Of a DNA stretch of 64,000 bases, positions 49,448 through 61,431 are shown piece after piece. The DNA comes from an uncultured Pelagibacteraceae bacterium. Its GTDB lineage: Bacteria > Pseudomonadota > Alphaproteobacteria > Pelagibacterales > Pelagibacteraceae. A program made the position numbers and the translations under genes. Location of the stretch: assembly GCA_902523515.1 (NCBI GenBank), contig CABYZT010000001.1, positions 62,001-126,000 on the forward strand, written 5' to 3'. Position 1 is the stretch's first letter. Each line of letters begins with the position of its first letter. A model generated the notes under the pieces. That model saw only the letters and a list, made by a program, of their open reading frames with translations, did no database searches and had not been told where the DNA came from.

Positions 49448-50578
49448 TTAGTTTTTCCAGAAATCTTTTGCCTTTTGAAAAAATTTTTTAATACTTGGAT
49501 TTGACTTATCGTTTTCAATTTCTCTAAATTGCTCTAATAATTCTTTTTGTTTTTTATTTAAATATACAGGTACCTCTGTTTTAACTTGAACATATAAGTC
49601 TCCAAAGTCCCCTCTTCTCATAAATGGCATTCCTTTACCCTTTAATCTGAATTGTTTTCCATTTTGAGTACCATCAGGAATTTTTATTTTTGCTTTACCC
49701 CCGTCAATGGTGGGTATTTCAATGGTTGTTCCTAAAGCAGCGTCTGCAAGAGAAAGTGGAAATTCAAAAAATAAATTTTCGTCTGATCTTTTAAATAAGT
49801 TATGTGAATTAACATTAATAAACAAATAAAGATCTCCTGTTGCTCCACCTCTAGTTCCGGCTTCACCTTTTCCTGCAAGCCTTATCCTTGTTCCATCATC
49901 TACACCTTTTGGAATCGTTACAGATATTCTTTTAGATGCTTGGTTTTTACCTTGGCCGTTGCAATCATTACAAGGATTAGTGATTTCCTCACCATTTCCA
50001 TTACATTGAGGACATGTTTGTTGAACAGTAAAGAAGCCCTGGTTTGATCTTATCCTACCATTACCTCCACAATACGAACATCTATCTGGAGAATAGCCAG
50101 GTTTTGATCCATTACCTTTGCAAGTTCCACATTGTTCTGATGTAGAGAATTTAATGTCTTGTTTTTTTCCGTGGTAAGCTTCTTCCAAAGAAATAGTTAA
50201 ATCATATCTTAGATCCGATCCTCTATTATTTGATTTTCTACTTCTTGATCTACTGCTTCCCCCAAAATCTCCAAAAAAATCTTCAAATATGTCTGAGAAA
50301 TCTGCGCCACTGAAACCTCCAAAACCTCCACCTGGTCTTCCACCACCGTTTTCAAATGCAGCATGACCAAAATTATCATAATTCTGTTTTTTTTCTTTAT
50401 CTGAAAGTATGCCGTAAGCCTCACTTGCCTCTTTGAATTTTTCTTCTGCTTTGGAATCTCCTGGATTTTTATCAGGATGATATTTAACAGCTAACTTTCT
50501 GTATGCAGATTTTAACTCTTCAGGATTTGCGCTTTTATTAACGCCTAGGACATCGTAATAGTCTCTTTTAGCCATCAA
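49448..50578 (-). CDS. dnaJ: Chaperone DnaJ
   Basis: J-domain [36 protein letters not shown] and CxxCxGxG zinc repeats. Confidence 0.99.
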   Translation of the reverse strand: MMAKRDYYDVLGVNKSANPEELKSAYRKLAVKYHPDKNPGDSKAEEKFKEASEAYGILSDKEKKQNYDNFGHAAFENGGGRPGGGFGGFSGADFSDIFEDFFGDFGGSSRSRSRKSNNRGSDLRYDLTISLEEAYHGKKQDIKFSTSEQCGTCKGNGSKPGYSPDRCSYCGGNGRIRSNQGFFTVQQTCPQCNGNGEEITNPCNDCNGQGKNQASKRISVTIPKGVDDGTRIRLAGKGEAGTRGGATGDLYLFINVNSHNLFKRSDENLFFEFPLSLADAALGTTIEIPTIDGGKAKIKIPDGTQNGKQFRLKGKGMPFMRRGDFGDLYVQVKTEVPVYLNKKQKELLEQFREIENDKSNPSIKKFFQKAKDFWKN

Positions 50579-50604
50579 ATTACCCCAGACAATTAAATGT
50601 CAGT

Positions 50605-52530
50605 TTAAGCGCTTTTTTCTTTATTTTCGTCTTTTACTTCTTCGAAATCAGCATCAACAACATTTTCGTCTTTTTTACCCGCATCATCTCCACCATCATC
50701 TTTTCCTGATTCAGGTTTCGAACTTTGTTGTGATTTATAGATTGCCTCTCCAAGTTTCATAGAAGCTTGGACTAGAGTTTCAGTTTTCTTTTTAATATCT
50801 CCAATATCTTCACCTTTTAAAGCTTCTTTTACAGCTGCTGATGCATCTTCAATTGCTTTTTTCTCTGCATCAGAAATCTTTGATCCATGCTCTTTTAAAT
50901 TCTTTTCAGTAGAGTGAATTAAAGTATCAGCTTGATTTCTTACATCAACAGACTCTCTTTTCTTTTTATCAGCCTCTTTATTAGCTTCTGCATCTTTAAC
51001 CATTTTTTCAATTTCTTCATCACTTAGTCCACCAGATGCTTGAATTTGAATTTTTTGTTCCTTACCAGTTCCCTTGTCCTTTGCAGAAACATTTACGATA
51101 CCGTTTGCATCAATATCAAATGTAACCTCAATTTGAGGCACTCCTCTTGGTGCTGGTGCAATACCCACTAATTCAAAATTACCTAAAGCTTTATTGTCAG
51201 CTGCCATTTCTCTCTCGCCCTGTAAAACTCTAATAGATACAGCTGGCTGATTATCTTCAGCAGTTGAAAATACCTGACTTTTTTTAGTTGGTATTGTTGT
51301 GTTTTTATCAATCAGTTTTGTAGATACACCCCCAAGTGTTTCGATACCAAGTGATAGTGGAGTCACATCTAACAGAAGTACGTCTTTAACGTCACCTTGT
51401 AATACACCAGCCTGAATAGCTGCACCCATTGCAACTACTTCATCAGGGTTTACACTTTTGTTAGGATCTTTTCCAAAAAAGTTTTTAACTTCCTCTAATA
51501 CTTTCGGCATTCTAGTCATACCACCTACCATAACTACTTCATCAATTTCACTAGCGGTAATTCCCGCATCTTTTAATGCAGTTTTACATGGAGGCATTGT
51601 TCTAGCAATTAAGTCTTCAACCAAAGCTTCAAGTTTTGCTCTAGTCATTTTTAAATTAATATGTTTTGGACCTGTTTTATCTGCAGTAATAAAAGGTAAG
51701 TTTATATCTGTTTGTTCTGCAGAGGATAATTCTATTTTTGCTTTTTCAGCAGCTTCTTTCAATCTTTGTAAAGCAAGTTTATCTGATTTAAGATCAATTC
51801 CATTATCCTTCTTAAATTCAGAAATTAAGTAATCAACAACTGCATTATCAAAATCTTCACCACCTAAAAAAGTATCACCATTAGTTGACTTAACTTCAAA
51901 TACACCGTCACCCAATTCTAATATAGAAACATCAAATGTCCCTCCACCTAAATCATATACGGCAATTTTTTTATTTTGTTTTTTATCTAAACCATATGCA
52001 AGTGAAGCAGCTGTTGGTTCATTAATAATTCTTAAAACTTCTAATCCTGCAATTTTTCCTGCGTCTTTTGTTGCCTGTCTTTGTGCATCATTAAAGTATG
52101 CTGGAACAGTAATTACAGCTTTTGTTACAGCCTGACCTAAATATTTTTCTGCCGTTTCTTTCATTTTTTGTAAAATGAATGCTGATATTTGAGAAGGTGA
52201 ATATTTTTCACCTTTAGCTTCAATCCAAGCATCACCTTTTTCAGAATTAATTATTTTAAAAGGTGCAGCTTCTACATCTTTTTTTACCGTTGGGTCGTCA
52301 AAATTTCTTCCAATTAGTCTTTTTACTGCAAAAATAGTATTTTCTGGATTTGTAACAGCTTGTCTTTTTGCTGGTTGTCCAATTAATTTTTCATTTTCAT
52401 CTGTAAATGCAACAACTGATGGAGTAGTTCTTGCTCCTTCAGCATTTTCTAAAACCTTAGCTTGTGTTCCTTCCATTATGGCAACACATGAATTTGTTGT
52501 TCCTAAGTCTATTCCAATAATTTTACTCAT
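50605..52530 (-). CDS. dnaK: Chaperone DnaK
   Basis: [46 protein letters not shown]. Confidence 0.99.
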   Translation of the reverse strand: MSKIIGIDLGTTNSCVAIMEGTQAKVLENAEGARTTPSVVAFTDENEKLIGQPAKRQAVTNPENTIFAVKRLIGRNFDDPTVKKDVEAAPFKIINSEKGDAWIEAKGEKYSPSQISAFILQKMKETAEKYLGQAVTKAVITVPAYFNDAQRQATKDAGKIAGLEVLRIINEPTAASLAYGLDKKQNKKIAVYDLGGGTFDVSILELGDGVFEVKSTNGDTFLGGEDFDNAVVDYLISEFKKDNGIDLKSDKLALQRLKEAAEKAKIELSSAEQTDINLPFITADKTGPKHINLKMTRAKLEALVEDLIARTMPPCKTALKDAGITASEIDEVVMVGGMTRMPKVLEEVKNFFGKDPNKSVNPDEVVAMGAAIQAGVLQGDVKDVLLLDVTPLSLGIETLGGVSTKLIDKNTTIPTKKSQVFSTAEDNQPAVSIRVLQGEREMAADNKALGNFELVGIAPAPRGVPQIEVTFDIDANGIVNVSAKDKGTGKEQKIQIQASGGLSDEEIEKMVKDAEANKEADKKKRESVDVRNQADTLIHSTEKNLKEHGSKISDAEKKAIEDASAAVKEALKGEDIGDIKKKTETLVQASMKLGEAIYKSQQSSKPESGKDDGGDDAGKKDENVVDADFEEVKDENKEKSA

Positions 52531-52553
52531 AATATTAATGTCTCTCTTTCGTC

Positions 52554-52581
52554 ATATAGGGTTTAAATGTGAAACTACAAG
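52554..52581 (-). promoter_or_regulatory. Candidate RpoH-type heat-shock promoter for dnaK
   Basis: On - strand CTTG-N17-CCTATAT, upstream of the dnaK start codon. Confidence 0.55.
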
Positions 52582-52593
52582 TTGATCTCATAA

Positions 52594-53247
52594 TTATTTA
52601 TTTTCTGGATTTTCCTGATTTTCCTCAGTTTTTTCCTCTTTAATTGTAACTTTTTTTGACACTCCTACTAATGAGGGTCTAAGTAATCTGTCTTTTATAG
52701 TAAAGCCTTTTTGAATTTCCTGAATTATTGTTCCAGGTTCTTTTGTATCGTCCTCAATTTCCATCATTGCTTGATGAAAGTTTGGATCTAGTTTTTTGTT
52801 AAGGCTATCAATTGGTTTAATGTTATTTTTTTCAAATATTGAGATTAAATCTTTTTTAATAATATTTAAATGCTCTAGCGTTTTCTTTAATGCTTCAGTT
52901 TCTTTTAATTTATCGTCGCTTTCAAGAACATGTTTGGATCGATCTAAGTTATCAATCAAATTTAATGCTTCTTTTGCAAAACTATAACCACCATATTCAA
53001 AAGCATCTTCTTTTTCTTTTTCAAATCTTCTTCTTTGATTTTCCATTTCAGCAAAAGTTCTTGCCACTTTATCTTCCAGTTCAGCAATTTTTTCTTCTGG
53101 AGTCGGCTCTTTAACTTCTTCTTTAACTTCTTCCTCTATTTCTTGTTTATTTTCTACAGCTAGATTTTCCTCAGGTTTCTCATTTGCTGTTTCAGTATCT
53201 TCGTTTTGATCTGCAGAAGTATTATTTTGGATTTCCTCTTTTTCCAT
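52594..53247 (-). CDS. grpE: Nucleotide exchange factor GrpE
   Basis: FAEMENQRRRFEKEKEDAFEYGGYSFAKEALNLIDNLDRS...PNFHQAMMEIEDD...LLRPSLVGVSK. Confidence 0.96.
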   Translation of the reverse strand: MEKEEIQNNTSADQNEDTETANEKPEENLAVENKQEIEEEVKEEVKEPTPEEKIAELEDKVARTFAEMENQRRRFEKEKEDAFEYGGYSFAKEALNLIDNLDRSKHVLESDDKLKETEALKKTLEHLNIIKKDLISIFEKNNIKPIDSLNKKLDPNFHQAMMEIEDDTKEPGTIIQEIQKGFTIKDRLLRPSLVGVSKKVTIKEEKTEENQENPENK

Positions 53248-53254
53248 ACTCTCT

Positions 53255-53283
53255 TATATGGTAAGCATTTTTTTAATTTCTAG
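53255..53283 (-). promoter_or_regulatory. Candidate RpoH-like promoter for grpE
   Basis: On - strand CTAG-N18-CCATATA, same geometry as the hslV element, one mismatch in -35. Confidence 0.35.
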
Positions 53284-53886
53284 ATGTATAAACAAAAAAT
53301 TAATAAATTATTAATAGGTACTAATAACAGGGGTAAATTACGTGAAATCAAGAGTTTATTGCCTAAAAAAATTAAAATTTATTCTACATCTACTTTTAAC
53401 CTTAGAAGCCCAGTTGAAAATGGTAAGTCTTTTAAAGAAAACTCACTGATCAAATCTAAATATTTTTCAAAAAAGACAGGATTGTTGTGTTTAGCTGACG
53501 ACTCTGGTTTGGAAATAGATTTTTTAAATAAAAGTCCTGGAATTTATTCTGCAAGGTGGGGAGGAAAGTATGGGGACTTTAGTAAAGCCATAAAAAGAGT
53601 CTATAGAGAATTAAATAAAAAAGACAAAAATTGGAAAAACAAAAAAATAAAAGCAAGATTTATTTGTGCACTTTCTATTTCATGCTTAAATAAAAAAATT
53701 GCTTGTGTCGTAGGTAAAGTTGAAGGTCATATTTCACATGAAGCAAAAGGAAAAAATGGGTTTGGTTATGATCCAATTTTTATTCCTCTAAGAAAAAGAA
53801 AAACTTTTGGAGAAATGAAGCCATCTCAAAAGTATAAAATGGATCATAGGTATCAAGCTTTTAAAAAAATTAGAAAATTTCTATAA
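53284..53886 (+). CDS. rdgB: Non-canonical purine NTP pyrophosphatase (RdgB/HAM1)
   Basis: LLIGTNNRGKLREIKSLLP, LADDSGLEIDFLNKSPGIYSARWGG, GKNGFGYDPIFIP. Confidence 0.97.
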   Translation: MYKQKINKLLIGTNNRGKLREIKSLLPKKIKIYSTSTFNLRSPVENGKSFKENSLIKSKYFSKKTGLLCLADDSGLEIDFLNKSPGIYSARWGGKYGDFSKAIKRVYRELNKKDKNWKNKKIKARFICALSISCLNKKIACVVGKVEGHISHEAKGKNGFGYDPIFIPLRKRKTFGEMKPSQKYKMDHRYQAFKKIRKFL

Positions 53887-55024
53887 GTTTTTGATCTTCA
53901 ATTTTATAAAAATTAAGTCTGTGATTAATTTTATTATTTTTAATATCAAAAATTCCTATTTTTCCTTTGAATGAATTTTTTTTCTTAAAAATTTTATTTA
54001 AGTTTTCTATTTTTGAATTCATTGATAAATAATAAACTAAGCCAACAAGGTCATAACTTAATAAAGACAAATGAGTTGGATCTTCGTTAAATGCGTTATA
54101 GTACTTTATTTTGTAGCTATCAAAATTTTCTTTATTTATTGATGGATAATATAAAGGTTGGATATCGGTTTCATTTAACAAACTTTCATCAAACCATTGA
54201 TTTAAAGTTATAAAATATTTATTTTTTGGAAGTACGTCAGTATATAAAAGTGATGTAGATACACTTTTTAGACTTTCATCAAAATCTGCAATTACAATAG
54301 CGTCAAAATTTAAACCACCCAAAGTGTATCTTTTTTCAAGTCTTTTTATTTTTTTTTCTTTATTTGGATCATTTGAATTTTTTATCCTTTTTATTTCATC
54401 TTCTAAATTTTGCTTTCTTATTCTGTAGTTTGTAATTTCTTCTATTTGTTTTGTTAGTTTTGTGGGCTCTATATTATATTCATAATCTTTATAAATATTA
54501 ATTTTTGAATTTTTCATTCCTCTTTTAACTTCAAATTCATAATCCTGGATTGGTGTTAAAAAAATAGTTCTTTGTATTTGATTAGTTTCTAAAAATTTTT
54601 TTATTGTATTAAATTGTGATGTAGAATTAATTCCAGCAGAGATTACATTTTTTGGAAGATCTAAAGTTTTATTTGTTAATGATAAAAAAGTTAAATCCTC
54701 CATTTCATCTAAATAAGTTAAACTTTCATAGAACACAGGGCCTATAACAATTTTTATCCCCATTTCACTTAATTCAAATGCTGATTTTAAAGTTTGGTTA
54801 GCTTTAGTTGCCGTGTCTTTTGGATAGATTTCTATCAGATCATTATCAATATCTTTGACTGCTAATCCAACTGCTTTAATTATCGACTCTCCAATCTCCT
54901 TATTTTCTCCTGTCGTAGGCACCAATAATCCTATTTTGATTTTTTCTTGAGCATTAACATTTGGAAAAAACAGAAAGTAAAAACTTAAAATAATAAAATA
55001 AATAATTTTAATTAATTTGATCAT
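53870..55024 (-). CDS. Penicillin-binding protein activator (LpoA-like)/periplasmic-binding fold protein
   Basis: Signal peptide, IKIGLLVPTTGENKEIGESIIKAVGLAVKDI...IVIGPVFYESL; adjacent to rsmI as in other proteobacteria. Confidence 0.8.
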   Translation of the reverse strand: MIKLIKIIYFIILSFYFLFFPNVNAQEKIKIGLLVPTTGENKEIGESIIKAVGLAVKDIDNDLIEIYPKDTATKANQTLKSAFELSEMGIKIVIGPVFYESLTYLDEMEDLTFLSLTNKTLDLPKNVISAGINSTSQFNTIKKFLETNQIQRTIFLTPIQDYEFEVKRGMKNSKINIYKDYEYNIEPTKLTKQIEEITNYRIRKQNLEDEIKRIKNSNDPNKEKKIKRLEKRYTLGGLNFDAIVIADFDESLKSVSTSLLYTDVLPKNKYFITLNQWFDESLLNETDIQPLYYPSINKENFDSYKIKYYNAFNEDPTHLSLLSYDLVGLVYYLSMNSKIENLNKIFKKKNSFKGKIGIFDIKNNKINHRLNFYKIEDQKLIEIF

Positions 55025-55058
55025 TTTGATGCTAATATAATATTTTTTAAGCTAAATT

Positions 55059-55922
55059 ATGATCATAAAACCACAATTTAAATTAAAAGAATACGAAAAT
55101 GGTCTTTATTTAGTATCAACTCCTTTAGGAAATCTAAAAGATATAACTTTAAGAGCAATTGAAATTTTGCATCAGTCTCATTATATTTTATGTGAGGATA
55201 CTCGTGTTTCAAAAAACCTTTTAGATAAATATCAAATAAAGTCAAAATTAATTTCAAATCATAAATTTAATGAAAAAAAAAATGTAGTAAAAATTATTGA
55301 ATATCTAAAATCTGGAAAAATAATTTCTTTGATATCAGATGCTGGCACGCCCAGTATTTCTGATCCTGGTTCAATTTTAGTTAATGAGTGTATTAATAAC
55401 GAGATTAAAATATTTCCCATTCCTGGACCTTCGGCTGTTGCCGCTGCTGTTTCAATTAGTGGTTTTTCAGATAAATTTTTGTTTTGCGGTTTTTTCCCAG
55501 ATAAAAAACAGCAATTATCTTATGAATTAAAAAAATTCTCAGAATTTGAAAATTCGTTAGTTTTTTTTATTTCTCCAAAAAAAATTAATAAAATTATACC
55601 TGAAATAAAAAAGAATTTTGCAGGACGAAAGATAGTTTTTTGTAGAGAAATAACAAAAATATACGAAGAATTTATTAGAAAAAATGTTGATGAATTAGAA
55701 TTATTTGAAAAAGAACCGAAAGGCGAGTTAACTGTTGTTGTTTCTGAAAAAAAAATACACAAAAATCTATCTCAAAAATTAAGTGAATCAGATATGAATA
55801 TGATTAAAAAAATGATTAATAAATTGTCTACGAAAGAAATTACGGAAATTTTAAGTCAAAGTACTAACGTATCTAAAAAAGAAATATACAATTATTGTTT
55901 AGAACTAAAAAATGAAAAATAA
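55059..55922 (+). CDS. rsmI: 16S rRNA (cytidine-2'-O)-methyltransferase RsmI
   Basis: GLYLVSTPLGNLKDITLRAIEIL, CEDTRVSKNLL, LISDAGTPSISDPG, IPGPSAVAAAVSISG. Confidence 0.97.
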   Translation: MIIKPQFKLKEYENGLYLVSTPLGNLKDITLRAIEILHQSHYILCEDTRVSKNLLDKYQIKSKLISNHKFNEKKNVVKIIEYLKSGKIISLISDAGTPSISDPGSILVNECINNEIKIFPIPGPSAVAAAVSISGFSDKFLFCGFFPDKKQQLSYELKKFSEFENSLVFFISPKKINKIIPEIKKNFAGRKIVFCREITKIYEEFIRKNVDELELFEKEPKGELTVVVSEKKIHKNLSQKLSESDMNMIKKMINKLSTKEITEILSQSTNVSKKEIYNYCLELKNEK

Positions 55923-56505
55923 AATATTAATTTTTGTTTTAATAGGTTTTATTTTAACTGGATGTGTTGGGGTTGGTTCTAAAGGTCTTTTTGGAACTGG
56001 TGTTTCTGTTGCATTAGATCCTAGAACAGTGGGCACTCAAATAGATGATTCTATAATGCAAAAAACTATTAGTGCTAAAATATTAGCTAAAGATAAAAAA
56101 TATCTTATTTCAGTTAAAACAAAAGTTTTAGATGGTCGAATTTTTATAACTGGAAAAGTAGATAGCCCAGAAGAAAAATTATTAATAACGAAACTAGCCT
56201 GGGAAACGAAAGGTGCTAGATCTGTAAGAAATGATATCAAAATTAAAGAAGAATTTAATTTTAAACAGTCCGCAAAAGATGTTTTAATTACTTCTCAACT
56301 TAGAACGGCTATAATTGTTAATAAAAATATTAAGGCAACTAACTATCAAATAGATACCTATAAAAAGAAAATCTATATTTATGGAATTGCCTTAACTTCA
56401 GAAGAAAAGGATTTAGTTATAAGTGAGGCAAAAGAAATACTTGATGTCGAAGATGTAATTGCCAGTATAATTCTTGTTGAAGATTTAAGAATTCAGAGAG
56501 AATAA
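55912..56505 (+). CDS. BON domain lipoprotein
   Basis: Lipobox LTGCVG; two BON-like repeats (KVLDGRIFITGKVDSPEEKLLI...; YKKKIYIYGIALTSEEKDLVI). Confidence 0.87.
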   Translation: MKNKILIFVLIGFILTGCVGVGSKGLFGTGVSVALDPRTVGTQIDDSIMQKTISAKILAKDKKYLISVKTKVLDGRIFITGKVDSPEEKLLITKLAWETKGARSVRNDIKIKEEFNFKQSAKDVLITSQLRTAIIVNKNIKATNYQIDTYKKKIYIYGIALTSEEKDLVISEAKEILDVEDVIASIILVEDLRIQRE

Positions 56506-58791
56506 TTATTTTTTGTAATCAATCACTTGGGAAGAATAAGCAGCAATCGACGCTAAATTAAGTATTTCAGAAGTTGATGATCTTAAAGGTGCAATTTCTA
56601 TCGGAAGCCCAAGTCCAATTAATAATGGTCCAATCACTTTTGTTTCACCTATAGTTTTCATCAATTTGTAAGAAATTGCTGCACTATGTTGTCCAGGCAT
56701 TATTAAAATATTTGCTTTACCAACTATCTTTGCAAAAGGATAAAGTTCTTCATACTCTGGATTAAGAGCAACATCAGGCTGCATATCTCCATCAAATTCA
56801 AAGTCTACTTTTCTTTCTTTTAATATTTCAACCGCGTTTCGAATATGTTTTGTTCTACTAGTAAGAGGTTGTCCAAATGTAGAGTGGGATACAAAAGCAA
56901 CTTTAGGATCAAATCCAAAAAGTCTAACCACTCTTGCTGTAGATATCGCCATTTCAGCCATTTGTTCAGAAGTTGGATATTCATGGACACTTGTATCACC
57001 AACAAAAATAGTTCTCCCTTTATGAACGATCATGTTTAAACCAAACATAATCTCACCTTTTCTTACATCAACAACTTGCTTAATTTTTTCAAATGAAGCA
57101 CCAAATCGTCTTGTATTGCCTGTTACAGCACCATCAGCATCACCGCAGGCAACCATACTAGTAGCCCAGACAACCCTATCATTTCTAATCATTCTGTCAC
57201 AATCTCGTTCTAATAATCCTTGTTCTCTTTGCAATTTTTCAAATAAATGTTTTACGTATCTTTTTCTTTTTTCTTCATCTTTTGAATTAACAATTTCAAT
57301 ATCAAAATTTTCACTGTAACCAATATTTTTAATCTGTTCTTTAATTTTACTTTCTTTACCAACCAAGATTGGAATACCTAATTTTGAATTTTTGAATGCT
57401 ATAGCTGCTTTTAAAGTATTTTCATCTTCACCATCTGCAAAAACTATTCTTTTCTGATTTTTCTTAATAAATGAATTAATACCCTGCATGATGGTAACGG
57501 TTGGGTCTAGTCTTTGTTTTAGTTGATCTTTATAAACTTCAAAATCATCTATATTTTTTCTAGCTGCTCCACTATCTATGGCTGCTTTTGCTACGGCCGC
57601 TGGTATTACACTAATTAATCTTGGATCAAATGTAGATGGAATAATATAATCTTTTCCGTAATGAGGTCTTTCTCCACCCATAGCTGCAACAACTTCATCA
57701 GGAACATCTTCTCTTGCAAGCTTAGCTATTGCATTAGCTGCAGCAACCTTCATTTCTTCATTTATCGTTTTAGATCTCACATCTAAAGCTCCTCTAAAGA
57801 TATAAGGAAATCCAATTAAATTATTTACTTGATTAGGGTAGTCTGATCTCCCTGTTGCAACAATTGCATCATTTCTAACCTCACTAATTTCCTCTGGGGT
57901 AATTTCTGGATCAGGATTAGCACAAGCAAATATAATTGGATTTTTTGCCATAGATTTAACCATTTCTTTTTTTAGAACACCTTTTGCAGACAATCCTAAA
58001 AAAACATCTGCACCTTTAACAGCATCCTTTAAAGTTCTATGTTTGGTTTTAACTGCATATCTGGATTTCCATTGATCAATTCCCTCAGTTCTTCCTTCGT
58101 AAATAACGCCCTTTCTATCTAGCATTATTATATTTTCAGATTTTACTCCTGAATTTTTAAATAACTCAGTACAAGCTTGTGCCGAAGCTCCTGCACCATT
58201 TACTACAACTTTAATTTTTTTAATTGATTTACCACAAATATCTAAAGCATTAATTAATGCTGCGGTTGTTATAATTGCTGTTCCATGTTGATCATCATGA
58301 AAAACAGGAATATCCAAAATTTCTTTTAATTTTTGTTCTATTATAAAACAATCTGGGGCTGCTATGTCTTCTAAATTTATTCCACCAAAACTAGGTGCAA
58401 AATTTTTAATTGAATTTATGATTTCGTCTGAATCTGTACAATCAATCTCTAAATCTATTGAATCGATATCCGCAAATCTTTTAAATAATACGGCTTTTCC
58501 TTCCATCACAGGCTTTGATGCAAGAGCACCTAAATTTCCCATCCCTAATATTGCCGAACCATTACTTATTACAGCAACAAGGTTTCCTTTACTCGTGTAA
58601 TCATAAGCTGCTTCTGGATTTTCACTTATCTTTTTTACAGGCGCAGCAACTCCTGGAGAATAAGCTAAAGCGAGATCACGCTTAGTTGTCATATTTTTTG
58701 AAGAAATAATCTCAATCTTGCCAGGTTTTTTGTCTTTATGAAAATCTAAAGCTTCTTTATCTGTATAATGATCAATTTTTGTTTTTTTCAT
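56506..58791 (-). CDS. maeB: NADP-dependent malic enzyme with C-terminal phosphotransacetylase-like domain
   Basis: RDLALAYSPGVAAPVKKI, FHDDQHGTAIITTAALINAL, C-terminal PTA-like domain (VGKANILIMPGQHSAAISYKLMKTIG); start placed at 58791. Confidence 0.95.
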   Translation of the reverse strand: MKKTKIDHYTDKEALDFHKDKKPGKIEIISSKNMTTKRDLALAYSPGVAAPVKKISENPEAAYDYTSKGNLVAVISNGSAILGMGNLGALASKPVMEGKAVLFKRFADIDSIDLEIDCTDSDEIINSIKNFAPSFGGINLEDIAAPDCFIIEQKLKEILDIPVFHDDQHGTAIITTAALINALDICGKSIKKIKVVVNGAGASAQACTELFKNSGVKSENIIMLDRKGVIYEGRTEGIDQWKSRYAVKTKHRTLKDAVKGADVFLGLSAKGVLKKEMVKSMAKNPIIFACANPDPEITPEEISEVRNDAIVATGRSDYPNQVNNLIGFPYIFRGALDVRSKTINEEMKVAAANAIAKLAREDVPDEVVAAMGGERPHYGKDYIIPSTFDPRLISVIPAAVAKAAIDSGAARKNIDDFEVYKDQLKQRLDPTVTIMQGINSFIKKNQKRIVFADGEDENTLKAAIAFKNSKLGIPILVGKESKIKEQIKNIGYSENFDIEIVNSKDEEKRKRYVKHLFEKLQREQGLLERDCDRMIRNDRVVWATSMVACGDADGAVTGNTRRFGASFEKIKQVVDVRKGEIMFGLNMIVHKGRTIFVGDTSVHEYPTSEQMAEMAISTARVVRLFGFDPKVAFVSHSTFGQPLTSRTKHIRNAVEILKERKVDFEFDGDMQPDVALNPEYEELYPFAKIVGKANILIMPGQHSAAISYKLMKTIGETKVIGPLLIGLGLPIEIAPLRSSTSEILNLASIAAYSSQVIDYKK

Positions 58792-58843
58792 TTCTGATAA
58801 CAATAAGTGTACAATTGGGGTAAAATTAAGACTAATATGATTT

Positions 58844-60373
58844 ATGAACTTACTTAAGTCAACAGGCACATTTGGTTTTTATACTATCATTAGCAGATTG
58901 CTGGGTTATTTAAGAGATATTTTAATAGCAATTTTTCTAGGAACAGGGATGTTGGCTGATGCCTTTTTTGTAGCATTTAGAATTCCAAATACTTTTAGAA
59001 GATTGTTTGCTGAAGGCACTTTTAATGCAGCATTCGTTCCAAGTTATTCATCAGAAATTACTAAGGGAAAAAAACAATCAAACAAATTTGCTAACGATAT
59101 TTTTAATCTCCTTTTTTTAGGGTTGTTGTTTTTAACAATAATAATTGAAATTTTCATGCCAGCATTTGTTTCTATTATTGCACCAGGATTTGTGGGTGAT
59201 TTAGAAAAAATGGAGTTAGCAATTAATTTAACAAGAATTACTTTTCCTTTTTTATTTTTTATTTGTTTAGCCTCATTTTTTTCTGCAATCTTAAATTCAC
59301 ACAATAAATTTGCAGCTGCTGCTGCAGCGCCAATAATATTAAATATTATTTTAATTTTAGTATTGTTTTTTTCTAAATCTTTAGGTGATCAATTAGTTTA
59401 TTATTTGTCCTATGGTGTTTCTTTAGCTGGTTTTTTACAATTAATATTTTTATATAAATACGTATCAAAATATTACTCGCTTGAATTTAATTACAAATTA
59501 AAAGTAAGTAATAAAGTTAAGTTTTTTTTTAAAAAACTTTTACCAAGTATTTTTTCCTCTGGAGTTACCCAAATTAATATTTTGGTTGGTACAATAATTG
59601 CATCATTTCAAGCAAGTGCAGTTTCTTATTTATATTATGCAGACAGAATTTATCAAATTAACCTAGCTATAGCTGGTATTGCTATTGGTGTTGTAATACT
59701 TCCGCAGCTTTCAAAACATATTCAATCTAGAAAAAAAAATAAGGTTTTGCTTATACAAAATAAAGCTCTTGAATTAAGTTTATTCTTAAGTCTTCCAGCA
59801 ACTATCGCTTTAATCATTGGATCAGAGCAAATTATTTCAGCTTTATTTGGCTATGGGTCATTCAATGAAAATTCGGTGAGTAATTCAAGCTTGGCTTTAT
59901 ATTATTTTGCTTTAGGTCTGCCTGCTTTTGCATTGATAAAAGTTTTTTCAAGTTTTTTCTTTGCAAACCATGATACCAAAACGCCATTTTATATTTCCTT
60001 GATCTCAGTATTGGTTAATATTTTTATCAGTTTGAATTATTTTAGTGAAATTGGTTTTATAATAATTCCAATAGCTACATCTATTTCATCTTGGTTTAAT
60101 TCTATATTGTTATTTTTATTTTTAAAAAATCGACAATTATTTTATTTTAATCAAATATTTTTTATTAAATTTATTAAAATAATTTTTGCATCAATTATGA
60201 TGGGTTTATTTTTTAATTTTATATTAAATTTTTTCCAAAACGAGTTAGCATTTAATCAATCAATTAAATCTTTTTATTTAGTTTTATCTGTTATATTAGG
60301 ATTATTGTTTTATTTAATTGTGTGTTATTTCATCAAAGCTTTTCAAATGAATGATATTAAATTAAAGTATTAA
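58844..60373 (+). CDS. murJ: Lipid II flippase MurJ
   Basis: [62 protein letters not shown]. Confidence 0.97.
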   Translation: MNLLKSTGTFGFYTIISRLLGYLRDILIAIFLGTGMLADAFFVAFRIPNTFRRLFAEGTFNAAFVPSYSSEITKGKKQSNKFANDIFNLLFLGLLFLTIIIEIFMPAFVSIIAPGFVGDLEKMELAINLTRITFPFLFFICLASFFSAILNSHNKFAAAAAAPIILNIILILVLFFSKSLGDQLVYYLSYGVSLAGFLQLIFLYKYVSKYYSLEFNYKLKVSNKVKFFFKKLLPSIFSSGVTQINILVGTIIASFQASAVSYLYYADRIYQINLAIAGIAIGVVILPQLSKHIQSRKKNKVLLIQNKALELSLFLSLPATIALIIGSEQIISALFGYGSFNENSVSNSSLALYYFALGLPAFALIKVFSSFFFANHDTKTPFYISLISVLVNIFISLNYFSEIGFIIIPIATSISSWFNSILLFLFLKNRQLFYFNQIFFIKFIKIIFASIMMGLFFNFILNFFQNELAFNQSIKSFYLVLSVILGLLFYLIVCYFIKAFQMNDIKLKY

Positions 60374-60377
60374 TTTT

Positions 60378-61379
60378 ATGGGTAAAAAAATATTCTCTGG
60401 TGTTCAGCCTACAGGTAATCTTCATCTTGGAAATTATTTAGGTGCCATAAAAAACTTTGTAGAATTAAATAACGATAAAGATAATAAATGTATTTTTTGT
60501 GTAGTTGATCTACATGCCATTACAGTAAGGCAAGATCCCAAAGAATTAAAAAATAATATCAGAGAAACTGTTGCAACTTTTATAGCAAGCGGAATAGACT
60601 CAAAAAAAAGTATAATATTTAATCAATCTAGTGTGGCTGCTCATGCAGAAGGAGCATGGATATTAAGCTGCGTTGCTAGAATGGGTTGGTTAAATAGAAT
60701 GACTCAATTTAAGGAGAAAGCTGGTAAAGATAAAGAGAAAGCCAGTATAGGACTTTACTCTTATCCAGTTTTAATGGCAGCTGATATTCTTTTATATGAT
60801 GCTACACATGTTCCAGTAGGTGATGATCAAAAGCAACATTTGGAGTTATGTAGAGATATAGCTCAAAAATTTAATAACGATTTTGAAGTAGAAAATTTTC
60901 TTCAAGTTCCTGAACCTTTAATTCAAAAAGAATTTTCTAGAATAATGAGTTTAAAAGATGGTTCCAAAAAAATGAGTAAATCAGAATTGTCAGATTTAAG
61001 TAGAATAAATTTAACAGATGACAAGGATCAAATAATAAACAAAATCAAAAAAGCGAAAACGGATCCTTTGCCTATGCCAATAGATATAAAGGAGCTTGAT
61101 GAAAGGTTAGAAGCGAAAAATCTTTTAGGAATATATTCAAGTTTAACTAATTCTACATTAGAAAACTCAGTAAAAAATTTTGCAGGTAAAAATTTTTCAG
61201 AATTTAAAGAACAATTAGCTGAAGAAATTGTGAATAAAATTGAACCTATTTCTAATGAGATAAAAAAACTTTTAGGAGATAAAAGTTATTTAGATAAGAT
61301 TCTTCTAGATGGAGTTGAAAAAGCTAATTTAATTGCATCCAAAAAGATTGAAAGAATTAAAGAAATAGTAGGTTTTTGA
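60378..61379 (+). CDS. trpS: Tryptophanyl-tRNA synthetase
   Basis: [59 protein letters not shown]. Confidence 0.98.
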   Translation: MGKKIFSGVQPTGNLHLGNYLGAIKNFVELNNDKDNKCIFCVVDLHAITVRQDPKELKNNIRETVATFIASGIDSKKSIIFNQSSVAAHAEGAWILSCVARMGWLNRMTQFKEKAGKDKEKASIGLYSYPVLMAADILLYDATHVPVGDDQKQHLELCRDIAQKFNNDFEVENFLQVPEPLIQKEFSRIMSLKDGSKKMSKSELSDLSRINLTDDKDQIINKIKKAKTDPLPMPIDIKELDERLEAKNLLGIYSSLTNSTLENSVKNFAGKNFSEFKEQLAEEIVNKIEPISNEIKKLLGDKSYLDKILLDGVEKANLIASKKIERIKEIVGF

Positions 61380-61431
61380 TAAAAATTTATTATCAAGTTT
61401 TAATTTTTAAAATATTCACTATATATAATTC

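Noticed and set aside
51458-51832. 124-aa antisense ORF in dnaK
   Set aside because: A long antisense frame is a known compositional artefact opposite dnaK-type genes.
52565-52575. GTGAAAC half-site near dnaK as second parS
   Set aside because: Only a half-site; a full 14-16 bp palindrome is absent. Similar half-sites occur elsewhere by chance.
57032-57319. Antisense ORFs within maeB (56845-57319, 58364-58600)
   Set aside because: Contained in a well-supported malic enzyme gene; no homology recognised.
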